Assembly (NCBI RefSeq): GCF_000313135.1
Contig: NW_004457346.1
Location: forward strand, 102,137-166,136
DNA: 64,000 nt
Direction: 5' to 3'
Source of the DNA: Acanthamoeba castellanii str. Neff
Lineage: Eukaryota; Discosea; Longamoebia; Acanthamoebidae
Shown: one piece after another, positions 36,507 through 49,100 of the stretch
Position numbering within the stretch: position 1 is the first letter of the stretch
Layout of the letters: every line of letters starts with the position of its first letter
The notes under the pieces: generated by a model
What the model saw: only the letters and a program-made list of their open reading frames with translations
Told to the model about the DNA's origin: nothing
Databases searched by the model: none
Position numbers and translations under genes: made by a program

Positions 36507-37064
36507 ATGCCTAAGGTATCATAGCATTCCATAAATAATTAACTCAATTCCTGGGCCATCCCCAAAGACAGAGCAGGGTGCTGGTGTCGTCCGTGGTGTG
36601 CTCCGCCAAGTCCCTCACAGACCTGACCGCCGCATCGTCATACTGGAGAACGCACCGCACGCACCGCACGCACCACATACGCCACACCACACGCACACAA
36701 TGCTCACAAAGAGAGGTGCAGGCGCAATCGCGTGGCCTACGACCAGCAGATTCTGCCACGGAGCCACTCCTTTCCGAGGCGGCCCGGTGGCAGCCCCATC
36801 CGCGCCAGGCTGCTCTACGGCGCCAATGACCGACACTCAAGTAAAAGTCCTCCCTCTCGCTCCCGTCTCCTTGTGTGTGACGAAGACGAGGTTGTAGAAG
36901 ACTTCTTGCGTGACTGGTTCACGATGTTTGCTCCGTCATCTGCTGCTGCTGCTTGCAGGTGTGACATCGGCGGCGTGGCTGCTCAGGTGCTGGCGATGTC
37001 GCCCGAAGAGCTCAACGCCGCCTTTGTTGAGGACGCCCTGAAGAGCCGGGGCGTGTTGGTGTGA
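36507..37064 (+). CDS. Possible small unknown protein (structure uncertain)
   Basis: Weakly supported. The frame from about 36714 to the stop at 37062-37064 is open and has the region's GC-rich codon style, giving NRVAYDQQILPRSHSF, RRPGGSPIRARLLYGAND and a helical end (VAAQVLAMSPEELNAAF) finishing SRGVLV. There is no ATG in that frame, so an upstream exon is needed. One candidate is ATGCCTAAG followed by GT at 36507-36517, with acceptors near 36569 or 36710, but I could not find a chain that keeps frame with certainty. The gene is divergent from 36262 and convergent with huntingtin. Confidence 0.35.
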
Positions 37065-37139
37065 CAAGAACACACCTCTCCTCGCCTTGAACAGATCTTC
37101 ACTAGTAATGCTCAATGCAAGAGAAAAAGCACCAACCGC

Positions 37140-40100
37140 TCAGGCAGACGCGTCGTTGTGGTTGTGGTGGTTGTGGTGGTCATCAGTGTCCTCCTCCTTG
37201 GGCCGCTGCTTCTCCTCGTCCTCCTCCTCTGCCTTCTCTCGTCTGCCATCGACATCATCATCGCCAGCCGAAGAAGAAGACGATGACGACGAGGTCTTGT
37301 CCTTCTTGGACTGCGAGGCCCGCCGCTTCTTCTTCGGCTTGTTCGGCGTCAGCGACCCCGTCGCCGTCGTCGGCAGCAGCTGGCGCCGCACACTCGGGCT
37401 CGACCTCGCCTCCTTCTCCTCCTCGGCCACCAGCCTTCGCCTCCCCTGCGCCGCCTCGTCGAAGCTCAGCTCGCGGCGCCTTTCATTGCTCCCATCGCCG
37501 CCCGCACCGTCGGCGTCGCCGCGCGCCTCGGCGTCCTGCCGGTCGGCCAGGTGCTTGATGCGCTGCAGCGCGGCCTCGTCGTAGCTCTTCTCGCGGCGCG
37601 ACGACCGGTGGTGGTCGTAGGGCAGCTGCGGCGACACCTCGCCCTCGCTCCCGCTCCCGCTGCTGCCGGCGTCGGGTCCGCCGCGGCGCATGCGGGCGTA
37701 GAACCGCTCGCGGATGCGCTTCTCGCTGAGCCGGTCCTTGGGCAGCGGCGGGCTGGCCCCGCGCCGGCGGCCGCTGTGGCTGTGGTGGCTGTGGTGCAGG
37801 TCGCGCTCCTCCGAGCCCAGGTCGTTGAGCGACTGGACGGGCGGCAGCGCCGACGTTGACAGCGCCCGGCGCGGCGACAGGTTGGCGGCGGATCGATCAG
37901 CGCTGGTCGGCTCGGCGTCGGCGTCGGCGTCGTCGTCCGATGACAGGGACCGGAGGCGCTTGACCTCGGCGCCGCACACGTGGAGGAGCGACGGGAACGG
38001 CTCTTCGGCGATCTGCGCAAACGTCGACATGAAATTGTCCCTCGCCGTGTCGTCCTCCTATGACCTTCGTGTTAGCTACGACACGCACACGACACGACAC
38101 ACGACACGACGCACGGTGATCGGCGGGAGTACCAGGAGGGTGAAGAAGTGGAAGGCGATGAGCAGGAAGAGGTCCATGGGCACGTAGCCCATTCGTGCCA
38201 CGTCAGCAAACAGCGCGCGCAGTGCTCGCTCACTACGTAGTGAGCCAATCAGAAATCAATCAGTCATCAGCAGGGCCACAGTAGTGATTGGTGGTTGGTT
38301 GGTGCGCGGGCATTACCTGGCCAGGGGCAGGAAGAGGCAGGCGAGGCCCCAGGTCGACCGCGTGACCTGGCGGATGTTGGTGAAGTTGGGCGCACAGATC
38401 AGGATCCACTGCGCCAGCGTCTGCTTGTGCCCCTGCGCCACCAACTGCCGGAACACCTGCGTGTGTCGTGTCGTGTCGTGTCGTGTCGTGTCGTGTCGTG
38501 TCGTGTCGTGTCGTGTCGTGTCGTGTCGTGTCGTGTCGTGTCGTGTCAGTTGGGGGAGAGTTGTGGTACGCCAAGGCGTGTGCGGCTACGAGGGTACCTT
38601 GTAGAGGACGTGGGTGACGGGCGAGGGTGCGCCTTTGGCCACGGCCTTGACGAACTCGCCGATGACCAGCGTCAGCGCCTGCTCCACGCGGAAGAAGTCC
38701 ACCAACACTCGCGGCAGCACCCTACATCACCGTCACCCAAACACACCCATATCAGCTCGCTTCTTGTTGATGTGTGTGTGTGTGTGTGCCGTGTGTGTGT
38801 GTGCTGTGTGCTGTGTGTGTGTGTTTGCGTGCGTACTTGATGACGGCCTGCGTCTCGAAGGAAGACGAGCTGGGCAGCTTGGAGAAGAGGATGGTCACCC
38901 GCTCGATGTTCCTCACCTCATTTCGGCTGGACAATGATAATAATAAATTAATAAATAGTTAAAAGCCAACAATTCCATTTATCATTATTATAATATATTA
39001 GAATAAATGAATAAATGAATGAATAAATAAAGGGTACCTCTCACGGTCGGTGGGCGAGGTGGCGGGGTGGGGCTTGGAGGGCTTGCTGTCGCGCTCGGTG
39101 TACATGACGGTCAGCATGAGGCCCAGCGAATACAGGAACAGCTCACCGTCGCCCTGCCCCACGAACGAGTGGATCTTGCCTGCGTTACGCCCCCCACCCA
39201 ACGCACAGGCTCATGAGCACGCATCCATGACACACGCACGACACACACGCAGGCACACACGCACACACGCAACACACGCACGCACGGCACGCACGACACA
39301 CACGTACTCATGGCAAACTTGGCGAGGCGTTTGCGGTGCGTGTGTGACAGGGAGAAGGAGATCAACAGACGATCAAAGCCCCTAAATATCGCGCTCAACA
39401 TCTGTGGTGCGTGTCGTGTCGTGTCGTGTCGTGTCGTGTCGTGTCGTTGGTGCGTGTGCGGTGTGTTGCGTCAGACGGAGAGTCGCGCGAGGGTGATGAG
39501 CCTGCAGTGGGCGCGTACCATTTTGTCGTCCGAGTTTTCGCCGGTCTTGATCATCTGGGCGAGCGCGCGGCGGGTGAAGTCCTGCTCCTCGGACTCCTTG
39601 GGGTACTGCTCGATCAGCAGGAACGCCACCCCGATCAGGTGCGCCTGCTCCCGCGCCGTTCCCAGCCACTGCCCGCCGCCTGGTCACGAGAGAGAGAGAG
39701 AGAGACGAGCCGCACCACGTGAGACACAGCTGCGTCCAAACCGCACACGTGACCGCACACACGCACACGCGCACCCGCACACACGTACCTTCTTCGCAGA
39801 GGGCCGCGAGGATCGTCTTGAAGAAGTATGGCAGTAGCGGCAGCAACACCTGTGTGTGTGTGTGTGTGTGTCGTCCTGTTAGCGCAATTGAGGCCCGACC
39901 GCATACGGAGAAAGGTGATCGCGTACGCGAGTGAGATTGCCTTCGATGAGTGTGAGCAGGGCGTTGAGCGCGGCGAGCCGCGCGGACTGGTGGGCGCTCT
40001 CGAGCGCGTGGCGGAACGTGTTGGTCACCCACATGGGCGTCACCAGGCCCAGGCAGTCGCGCTCGCTCACCGCCAGCGCCCTCGCAATACCCGCCAGCAG

Positions 40101-43100
40101 GTAGTAGTGCTGCACCTGGTCGTCCACTTGGTCCTGACCGTCACACAACCAAAAATGAATAACGTGCGTGCGGTGGTGAGTGTGCGTGTGTGCGGTCGTG
40201 TCGTGTCGTGCGTGTGCGGTGGTGCGTGTGCGGTTACCTCCTCGAGCATGCGAATGAAGAGTTGGCACATCCAGCGCCATTGGTCGGTGCGGAAGAGGTC
40301 GGAGAGGATGAGGATGCCGCGCATCGCCTCGGCGGCCATCATGGATCCGGGCTCCGAGGCGAGCCTCTTCTCGAACGACCGCAGCAGCACGTCCACCAGG
40401 TTGGTCATGTCGATGCCCTACATTCATTCATCGACCACCCACGCACCTTCAGTGGCCGCCCCTCAAAACGCACACGCACACCGCACACACCGCACACACC
40501 GCACACGCACCTGCCACTTGTATTGTCTGTTCTGTCGCAGCTCGTGGACCGACACTTGCCCGGCGTAGTAGCGCAGCGAAGGCCTGGCAAGAGGCCCAGC
40601 CAACAGCCCGTGCGTGAGCACAAAAGAAGAAGAAGCAAATCGAGAAAAGTAAAAAGAAAATAGTGTGTACCAGCCGATGCGCTCGATGTTCTGGTGGTAG
40701 GGCGAGAGCTGGACGAGGCTGCTGCTCTGCAGGGCCGTGTTGGCCGAGGGCGGCGTCGGGAACTGCCACGAGTCGAGCGACGCGGCGCTGGGCGAGTGCA
40801 GCTTCGACACGGCCGCGGCCAGCGCGCTCTGCAGGCTCACCAGCGTGCGGCCGTTCTCGCTGTTGAGGTAGATCAGCTCGCGCTCGCGCGGCACGTGGAC
40901 CAGCGAGTAGGCGTCCCACGCCATCGTGCCCACCGAGCGCCAGTAGTACCACCCGCTCAGCGGCGTTGGCGAAGTCGTCGTCTCCTGTGTGTGTGTGCGT
41001 GCGTGTGGTGGTGAGTGTTGTGTGTGTCGTGCGTGTGCGGTCGTGTGTTGTGTGTCGTGTCCTGTACGGGCAAGGTGGCGATGCCGAGGCAGGATCGCAT
41101 GAGGAGTGACGTCAGGGAACGAGCCAGCAGGGACTGCGTCTTCAGACTGCACCACTCCTCGTTGACCTTGTTGACGTCGAACATTGCCAGCAGGTTGGCC
41201 CTTTCGAATCGCACACGCGACACCACCGCACACACCGCGCCGAGTCAGCACCGAGCGCGCCAGAACGCACCCACGCGCAGGGAGGTCGCACCAGAGTTTG
41301 GTGAACTGCGAGTTGTGGTCCCAGGTGACGGCGTTGAGCAGGCGCAGCGTGATGGCCAGAATCTTCTCCGGATTCTCATCGAACTTCTGCCGGCTGCTGT
41401 CGTGCATGTTGTTGATGTTCTGCAGCAGGTCGTACTCCAAATAGGCTGTGTGCGCACACCACAACACACCCAACACACACATCAGAAAACACGCACGGCA
41501 TTGGCCCCGTGCGCCACGCCCGCTCGCACCACCCGCCACTCGTGCCGCCGGCACCTGCGCGTGTCATCACCGCACACCACGCACACATGACACACACGAC
41601 ACGACACGACACGCGCGCGTACCGCCTTCGACGATCTGTGGGTAGATGAGTTGGACGTCCTTGCGGGCGAGGGCGGTGACGAGGTCGCAGTAGGCGTTGA
41701 CCACCGGGTTGTCGGCGCACGTGTCGTGGAGGTAGGCGAACCGCTTGTTGTCGGCCTCCGACAGCAGCAGCTCCATCACCCGCTCCATCTTGATCTCCGC
41801 GCGCCGCCGCTCGCCGTCGTGCCACTCTTCGTCGGCCGCCACACTCACCGACTTGCCCGAAATCAGCTCTTGCACCTGTCGGCATCGCGGAATGTCAGTT
41901 ATGTGCATGTGCGTGTCGTGTGTCGTGTGTCGTGGTGTCGTGGTGTCGTGGTGTCGTGTGTCGTGTGTCGTGTTGTGCGGTGTCGTGTGTGGTGTCAGGC
42001 AGAGACCTGGAGGATGCTGGCGAACATGTGCTCCCAGGTGGCCTTCTCATCGTCGGACTGCCACTCGGTCAGGGTCTCGCGCTGGCTGATGGCGATGACG
42101 AGCTCGGTGCACTTGAGCACCACCACCAGGTCGTCCTCCGACGCCGCCGTCTTGCCCGGCGGCGGGGGGCGGGGCTGCCGCGTCGACATAATTCTATCGA
42201 GATAGCGGCGCAGGGCGTAGCCGCAGAAGCGGACCATGTCGAGCTCGGTGAGGTGCTGGTAGAGGGCCTCGGACAGCGAGGCCACGTGGGCCAGCAGCGC
42301 GGCCGATGATGACGTCAGCAGCGATGCGGACGAGCCGTTGGGCGACGACGTTCCCGCGGGTCCCGTTGCTGCTGACGTGGCCGACGACGACGATGACATG
42401 GCAGCCGCCACGACGCTGCGCGATGGGCGGCCGTCGCACTGAAGGACGCACACCACGGACCTGACCACCTGCACAAAGTCGTGCCACGCCGGCTCAGGGG
42501 CGTCGGCGGCGTCGGCGGCGATGACGGACTTGATGTGGGCCGTGATGAGGGCGATGACGGCCTTGCGCACGCTGGCGTCGCGCATGATCGGCTTCGACGT
42601 CAGCACCAGGTGCGCCAGCAGACCCAGGTCGCACGCCGGCTCTTCCTCGGCGCCGTCGGCGTCGCTGTGTGTGGACTGCAGCTTCGGCGTCGTGCGCCTG
42701 AGCAATGCGAGGAATGCCGGCTTGTCGGCGTAGTAGATGGCCTTGAGGCCCGACGCCAGGTGGTCCGCCGTCGCCACGTCGGCCTCGCCGGCCTCGCCGT
42801 TGACCGCCGCAGTACAGCGCTCCATTGCGAACTCGACGATCAGCTGCTTCCAGTTGTCGCCGTGCAGGCGCTGTCGGACGTCGGCCGTGTTGTCGCGCTC
42901 CCGCTGCTGGCGCGCCGAGAAGCCGATCGTTACGTCAGCGTCGGCGTCGGCCGCATTGTCGCTGTCGCCGCTGGGCAGCAGCTCGAGCGCTGCGGCGACG
43001 AAGCGGCCAAAGGCCACCGTTAGTGGCGCGGTCTCGGGGAAGCCCAGGGCGTCGAACCGCCGGCGAGCCTTGGTGACCTGTCGCCGCAGCTTGGCCTCGC

Positions 43101-46100
43101 GCTGGGGCTGACCGTCAATGCCTGCACGTTGCGTCGCAGTGGATCGATCAGGCAACATGTGCGGTGTGTGCCGTGTGCGTTGTGTGTCGTGCGTGTCGTG
43201 CGGTTGCGGTTGCGATTGCGCAGACGTTAGCACGACTTGTGTACCTTGGAGAATGAAGTAGATGCGGGTGCTGGAGAGCACGTAGGAGATCTCCGACGTC
43301 AGTTGAGCCAAGAGCAGCCGCTCGGCGAACAGGGACCGACCGCGACGCTTCAGCACGCGCAACAGGACCTGTGGTCCACAGCCCGCCGCCAACGTGTCAG
43401 CCAAACTCAACTGTTTTTGTACGTCACACGACACACACACCACCGCACACGCACGCACGACACGGGCGAGCGCGAGTACCCCGACAGTGGCCATGGACGG
43501 CGGCAAGCTGCCGAGAGCGGCGAGGAGGTTCTTGAAGTCCTGCTCCTGGCGACCGGCTGCGCTGCCGCTCCCGAGCAGTCGGCTGCGCAGGCTGCCGAGC
43601 AGCTGGAAGGCGAACCGGCCCGAGGCCGTGGCGTACATGGACGGCGACGACAGGGCGCTGCCCACCAACGCCACGAACTTCTTCACCGTCGGCTCGTTCG
43701 TGTGCTCTCTGCAATCGTGACACATGCGTGAGCACGTATGTCGTGTCGTGTGTCGTGTGTCGTGTGTCGTGTCGTGCGTGTGTGTGTGTGTGTGTGTACA
43801 TGAGCAACTGGCCGAGGTCTTCGCTCCAGGTGAGTCCCGACCAGGCGTGGCTGGCGCTCGCGTCCAAGAATGTGGCGAGGTAGCCCACGAGCGCCGTGAG
43901 CTCCACCACGCGCGCCCGCCAGCCCAGCTTGCCACGACCAGCGGCCGTGCGCGACGAGCGCGCGAACTTGAGCATCGCCAGCGACAACTCCGGCAGATCC
44001 AAACAATGGAAAAGTCTGTGCGTGTCGTGTCGTGTCGTGTCGTGTCGTGCCGTGTGTGCGGTTTAGGTGAGGAGTAACTGGGGGTGGAGTGACGGTGGAG
44101 TGGTGTGCGGTACCGCGAGAGGCACACGCAGGCCACTTCGCGGCCGTAGGCGAGGGGTCCGCTGAAGAGGAGCGGGAAGAGCCTCGCGTGGGCAAAGTCG
44201 GTGGCGGCGTCCGTCCACAGCCCGCGCATGGCCGCGTGTATGCGCGGAAAGCGCGCGGGCGAGGCGAGGGCGATCAGGTGGGTCACCAGATGCGCGTAGA
44301 GCTCGACACTGAACGCCGACGCATGCTCTCGCTTCATCGTGTCCTCTACAGTCCTCACAATCAGTGTCGTGTCGTGCGTGTCGTGCGTATCGTGTCGTGC
44401 GTATCGTGTCGTGCGTGTCGTGTCGTGTCGTGTCGTGTCGTGTGGTGGACGCACGGAGGGCGATGAGGACGAGCTCCATCATGCGACGGACGAAGACATC
44501 CTCGCCGGGGCTTGAGCTCGCTGGGTCGTCGTCGAGCTTAGCCAGGGCCGGCAGGATTTCCTCTTCGCTCCGCATGCCCAGGAAGCGCAAATACTACCGC
44601 AGGCACACACGCACGCAGTCGTCATAGTGTGAGAACACGACACACGACACACGACACGCGGCGGACGCATACCACAAGGGCCGGCGGCAACCAATAGGGG
44701 CCGGTCACGGATTTGATGGACTGCTCGAGGTCGCGTGCCGATAGGAGCTTGCCTTCGCCGAACTGGGGCGTCTCCTCCGGCCGCGATTCGACCTCCTTCA
44801 GCTGCAGAAAGGCACGCGTTCAATCGTGTTCGTTTGCGTGTGGCGTGTGGCGTGTGGCGTGTGGCGTGTGGCGTGTGGCGTGTGGCGTGTGGCGTGTGGC
44901 GTGTGGCGTGTGGCGTGTGGCGTGTGGCGTGTGGCGTGTGGCGTGTGGCGTGTGGCGTGTGGCGTGTGGCGTGTGCGTTGGTGTGCGTGCGTACCAATTG
45001 CACGAAGCCTTCGCAAAGCGAGTCGGTGGTTTCTTTCTTCGTCTTCTCCGATTCGCTGTGCTTCTCCACGACCTTGTCGAACAGGGCGTAGAGCTCCAGC
45101 AATTCCTGTGTTCGTGTGTGTGGTCACGATTTGCCAGTGAGTTCGTGTAGTTGTGGTTGTCCCTGAGGGGAGGGGACCTAAGGTGGGGTCAGGTGTACAT
45201 AGTCGTTGGTGGCAATGTTGGCCGCGAGCGACGCGGAGGCCAACAGAGGGAAGAGGGTCTGTCCGATCTTGAGCGCATACCTAGACGCACTTGCTCAGCA
45301 CACACATGGCACACACATGGCACACACATGGCACACACGGCACACACACACACACACCACACAGACGCTCGAGTGGGGGACTGGAAGAGCTATTTACCCC
45401 TTGCACTCTTCGACGCGGTAGCGGCTCTTGAAGAGTATGATCGACAGAAGCCCGATGCCGTGGCTCAGGTTGGCCCGCTTGAGGATGCGTGCCAGAAATT
45501 CCTCGCGCAGTTCCGTGAGCTCCTTCTCGCAGTCCTCCTCGGTCCACTTGGTCGTCGTCTGCGAACTGAACAGCTCCCGCAGCAGGCTATCCAAACACAA
45601 AAATGCGAGGAATGCACACACACACACACACACACACGCGCGAGCGCGTCAGAAGCTTGGAGTGCGTGCGTGCGTGCGTGCGTGCTTACCTGGCGATAGT
45701 GGGCAGCAACGTGCCAGAGCTCGCCCAGTACGGCGAGCTGAAGACGCACGACGTCAGCCGCAGGAGACGGTCATTTGAAAGCGTCTGCCGTGTCACACAT
45801 CAAAAGGAAAGCTGTGTCAGATCACACGACGCATACACACGGCACACGCACGATACACGACAGACACGACACAGACACGACACGACACACACTCACGTCA
45901 CGGAAAAGGGGCAGCTGCGATACGAACCCCGGGCAGGTGTTTGCGGATGATGGCGAGCACGGAGAGGAAGTCGAATATGTAGGGCAGGATGTGCGGCGGG
46001 TGCGGGAGGTAGGACTTCTTGCCCATGATTTGATTGATGACGTGACCCAGGAACGACTGGTCCTTGTCGAGCCGCGAAAAGTCAATCTGGTCGCGGTCGC

Positions 46101-49100
46101 ACAGCATCGTGAGTCACGAGCACACACGCACACGCACACGCGCACGCGCACAACCGCACACGCACCACAGCACACACACAGACGCACAGTGGGCGAAGAA
46201 TGATACCCCGAACTTGATGAGCTGCGTCATGACGAAGAGGACCTGTTTCTGCAGGCCGAGATCGTGCGTGTCTCTGTACAGCTTCATGGCGCCGATCACC
46301 AGCGGCTCGAACATGCGGATCAGCGACTTGCCGCTCCTGTCGTCATTCGCCCCCCAACACCATAAAGTGAGCTGCGCGCAGTCGTGCGCGTGTGCGGTGG
46401 TGCGGTGGTGCGGTGGTGTGCGCGGTGGTGTATGCGGTGGTGCATGTGCAGCTGATGGGCGGGTTACCGGATGATTTTGTCGGCCTCGATCAGGGGAATG
46501 GGGAGGTCCACCTTGCTGTAGAAGTCCTCCGACTGGGTCTCGCGGAGTCGATAGGGGTGCGACAGGAGGGAAGGCCGCAGGGACGGAACCTTGGAGGCGT
46601 CCTGCAGCGAGGCCGCCATCGCCGCTTCCTCATCGAAGCCCTGGTACAGCTGCTCGTAGACACCCAAGTCTGCAACAAGAATAATGATTTATTATTTATT
46701 TATTGTTATTGTTATTGTTATTGTTATTGTTATTGTTATTGTTATTTAAAGTGTAAATAAAGCTGGTGGTGTGTACTGTGCGGGTGGACGATGGCCTGGT
46801 GGGATTTGTAGTTGGCGTCGTGGAAGACGCGTTGGACTTGGGCCTTGGACGGTTGCACGGGGTGGAACGTGACCATGAACAGCTCCAACAAGCACGACAT
46901 CACCTCCTGTATGCCGGGCGGTCACCAATGAATTGGTGATCGACGCCCGACACACACACACACCCACACACACCCACACACACACAACACATACAAGGCG
47001 CGTACGGGAGTGAGAAGTACCTTCGGGGAGAGGAAGAAGTGGACGTTAAGGTGGTTGAGGATTTCCTGGGCGAAGGGCACCACGTAGCGTCCCACGTTCC
47101 TGATCAGCATGGCCATCGCCTGCGCCGCCACCATCAGATCGGAAGCGTGTGAGACAGTGGAATGAAGAGGCCAAGAATCCAACAACCCCGAGGGTGAAAC
47201 AGGGGGCTCGAGCGAACCTTGAAGCAGGACTTGCGGAGGAGGGAGAACTTGTCCTGCTCGAAGGAGATCAGGGAGGTGGAGAAGGTGCTGTGCAGCTTTT
47301 CGTAGAGTTCGGTGTAGACGCCCTGGGTCGCGGCCGTTCCCAGCACTGCGCCCTTGGTCGCCGGCGATGCTGCGCATACCAGACCAAACAATTCGGCCAT
47401 ATAATAAGAATAAGGAATAAGAATAGTAAGAAAATTAATAAGACATAAATAGTAATAATAGTAATAGTAATAATACAAATATGTGCGCACCGGCGAGGTC
47501 GGCGATCATGGCAAAGCCCGAGGCAGTTTCGGGTCTGGACTGGGGTGCCGGCTTGCGCTGGGCGATGTGGCTGAGGAGGGTGATCACCGCGAGCAGGTGT
47601 TGCAGGATGCGCAGCCACTGCGAGGTGAGGTGATGTCGCTCCGATTTCTTGCACATGTAGCCGATGATCTGGTGGTGGTGGTGGTGGTGGTGGTGGTGGT
47701 GGTGGTGGTGGTGGTGGTGGTGGTGGTGGTGGTCGTTGTTGTTGTTGGCCAGTGAGTACTTCATAGCGGCTGCGTAGAGCGTCGGGTGAGTGTGTACCTG
47801 GACGAGGTCGATGTGTACGTCGAGATCAGTGGCAGCCCATGACGACGTGAGCCGTTCGACGATCAGCGGGACGAAGTCGCCAAAGTAGATGGCCATCGGG
47901 TTGGGCAGCGCATCAAAGTTCTTCATCCCCTCAGCTGTTAGAAAAAAATTAATAAAGTTAGAAAAGAAAGAAAAGGAAAAAAAGGAAAAAAATGGTGTGG
48001 TGACATTCACACGAGACAGGGACTGGAGGAGAGTACTGTGGGCGTGGGTCAAGTAGGTGTGAGGCTTGGCGTAGGCCTTGCAGAGGAGCAGCAGCGCGTG
48101 GTAGATTCCTCGCACGCCGTCCTCCGGCACCAGCGCGTTCACCCGCTCCAACAGGAGCTGCGCCACCTGCGACAAATTATGCAGCACGTCCCTCCGAATC
48201 GCGAACTGTACACGCGTGCGCCAAAAAAACGGGGCATCAGCGATCGCACATGGCCGCACGCGACACACACACACACACACACAACGCAGGCGTGGTGGTG
48301 GTGTGCACCTTCTTGATGGAGTGGACGGTGCACAGGTGGCGAATGTGGCGTTCGATGAGCGCAGCGTAGGGGTGCGTAGGCCCGGCGGGCGAGTACAACT
48401 GAAGCCTCTCCACGAGCGTCACCACAGCCTCAGCCGCAGCCTTGAGACGCGATAAGGTTTTTTATAAAAAAATTAGAATGATTAGAAAATAATCCAATAA
48501 TGGAATGTAGGGAATGTACCTGGCGCACGCGAGCGTCGGGGCTGGCGAGTAGGTCGAGGACCATGTTGAGGCAGCGCCGCTGGAACGACGTCTCCTCGCG
48601 AGTGTAGACGAAGACCCGGTTTTCCGTGGCCAGGTCTCGCTCGACCACCTGAAGCGCGCAGTAGTCCACACTCGCCACAAAGGCCAGCGCCTACACACGC
48701 AACACAAACCGTTCAATTTGGTTGTGTGCGTGTGCGTGTGCGTGTGCGTGCGCGTGCGCGTGCGCGTGTGGTTTAGTTGATTACCTCGGTCTTGACGAGC
48801 CAATAGGTGTCCTCACGGATGCTGTCGATGAGGGTGTAGAGGATCGTGATTGCGCAGCGCGCATACGCCGAGGCGAGGATGTCGTCGAAGCACGTGATGA
48901 GCGCGCGACACACCATTTTGCGCACGTTGGCGGACTCGTCGAGCAGCAGCCGGAGCAGGTAGTCAACGATGAGCGACTGCACGTCGATCACCTCGAGGGC
49001 AAGCACCGGCACCGGCACCGACTCCTCCGCGCCCGGACTCGTTGCCGCCGTCGCTTGTGCGGGTGTCGCCGTGGTGTGCGGATTGCGAAGAATGCCAGCG

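Noticed and set aside
38463..38547. Direct repeats as a CRISPR array
   Set aside because: Pure pentamer microsatellite without spacers in a eukaryotic intron.
45297..45360. ACACATGGC repeats encoding His/Thr peptides
   Set aside because: Intronic simple sequence of the huntingtin gene; no sign of coding.
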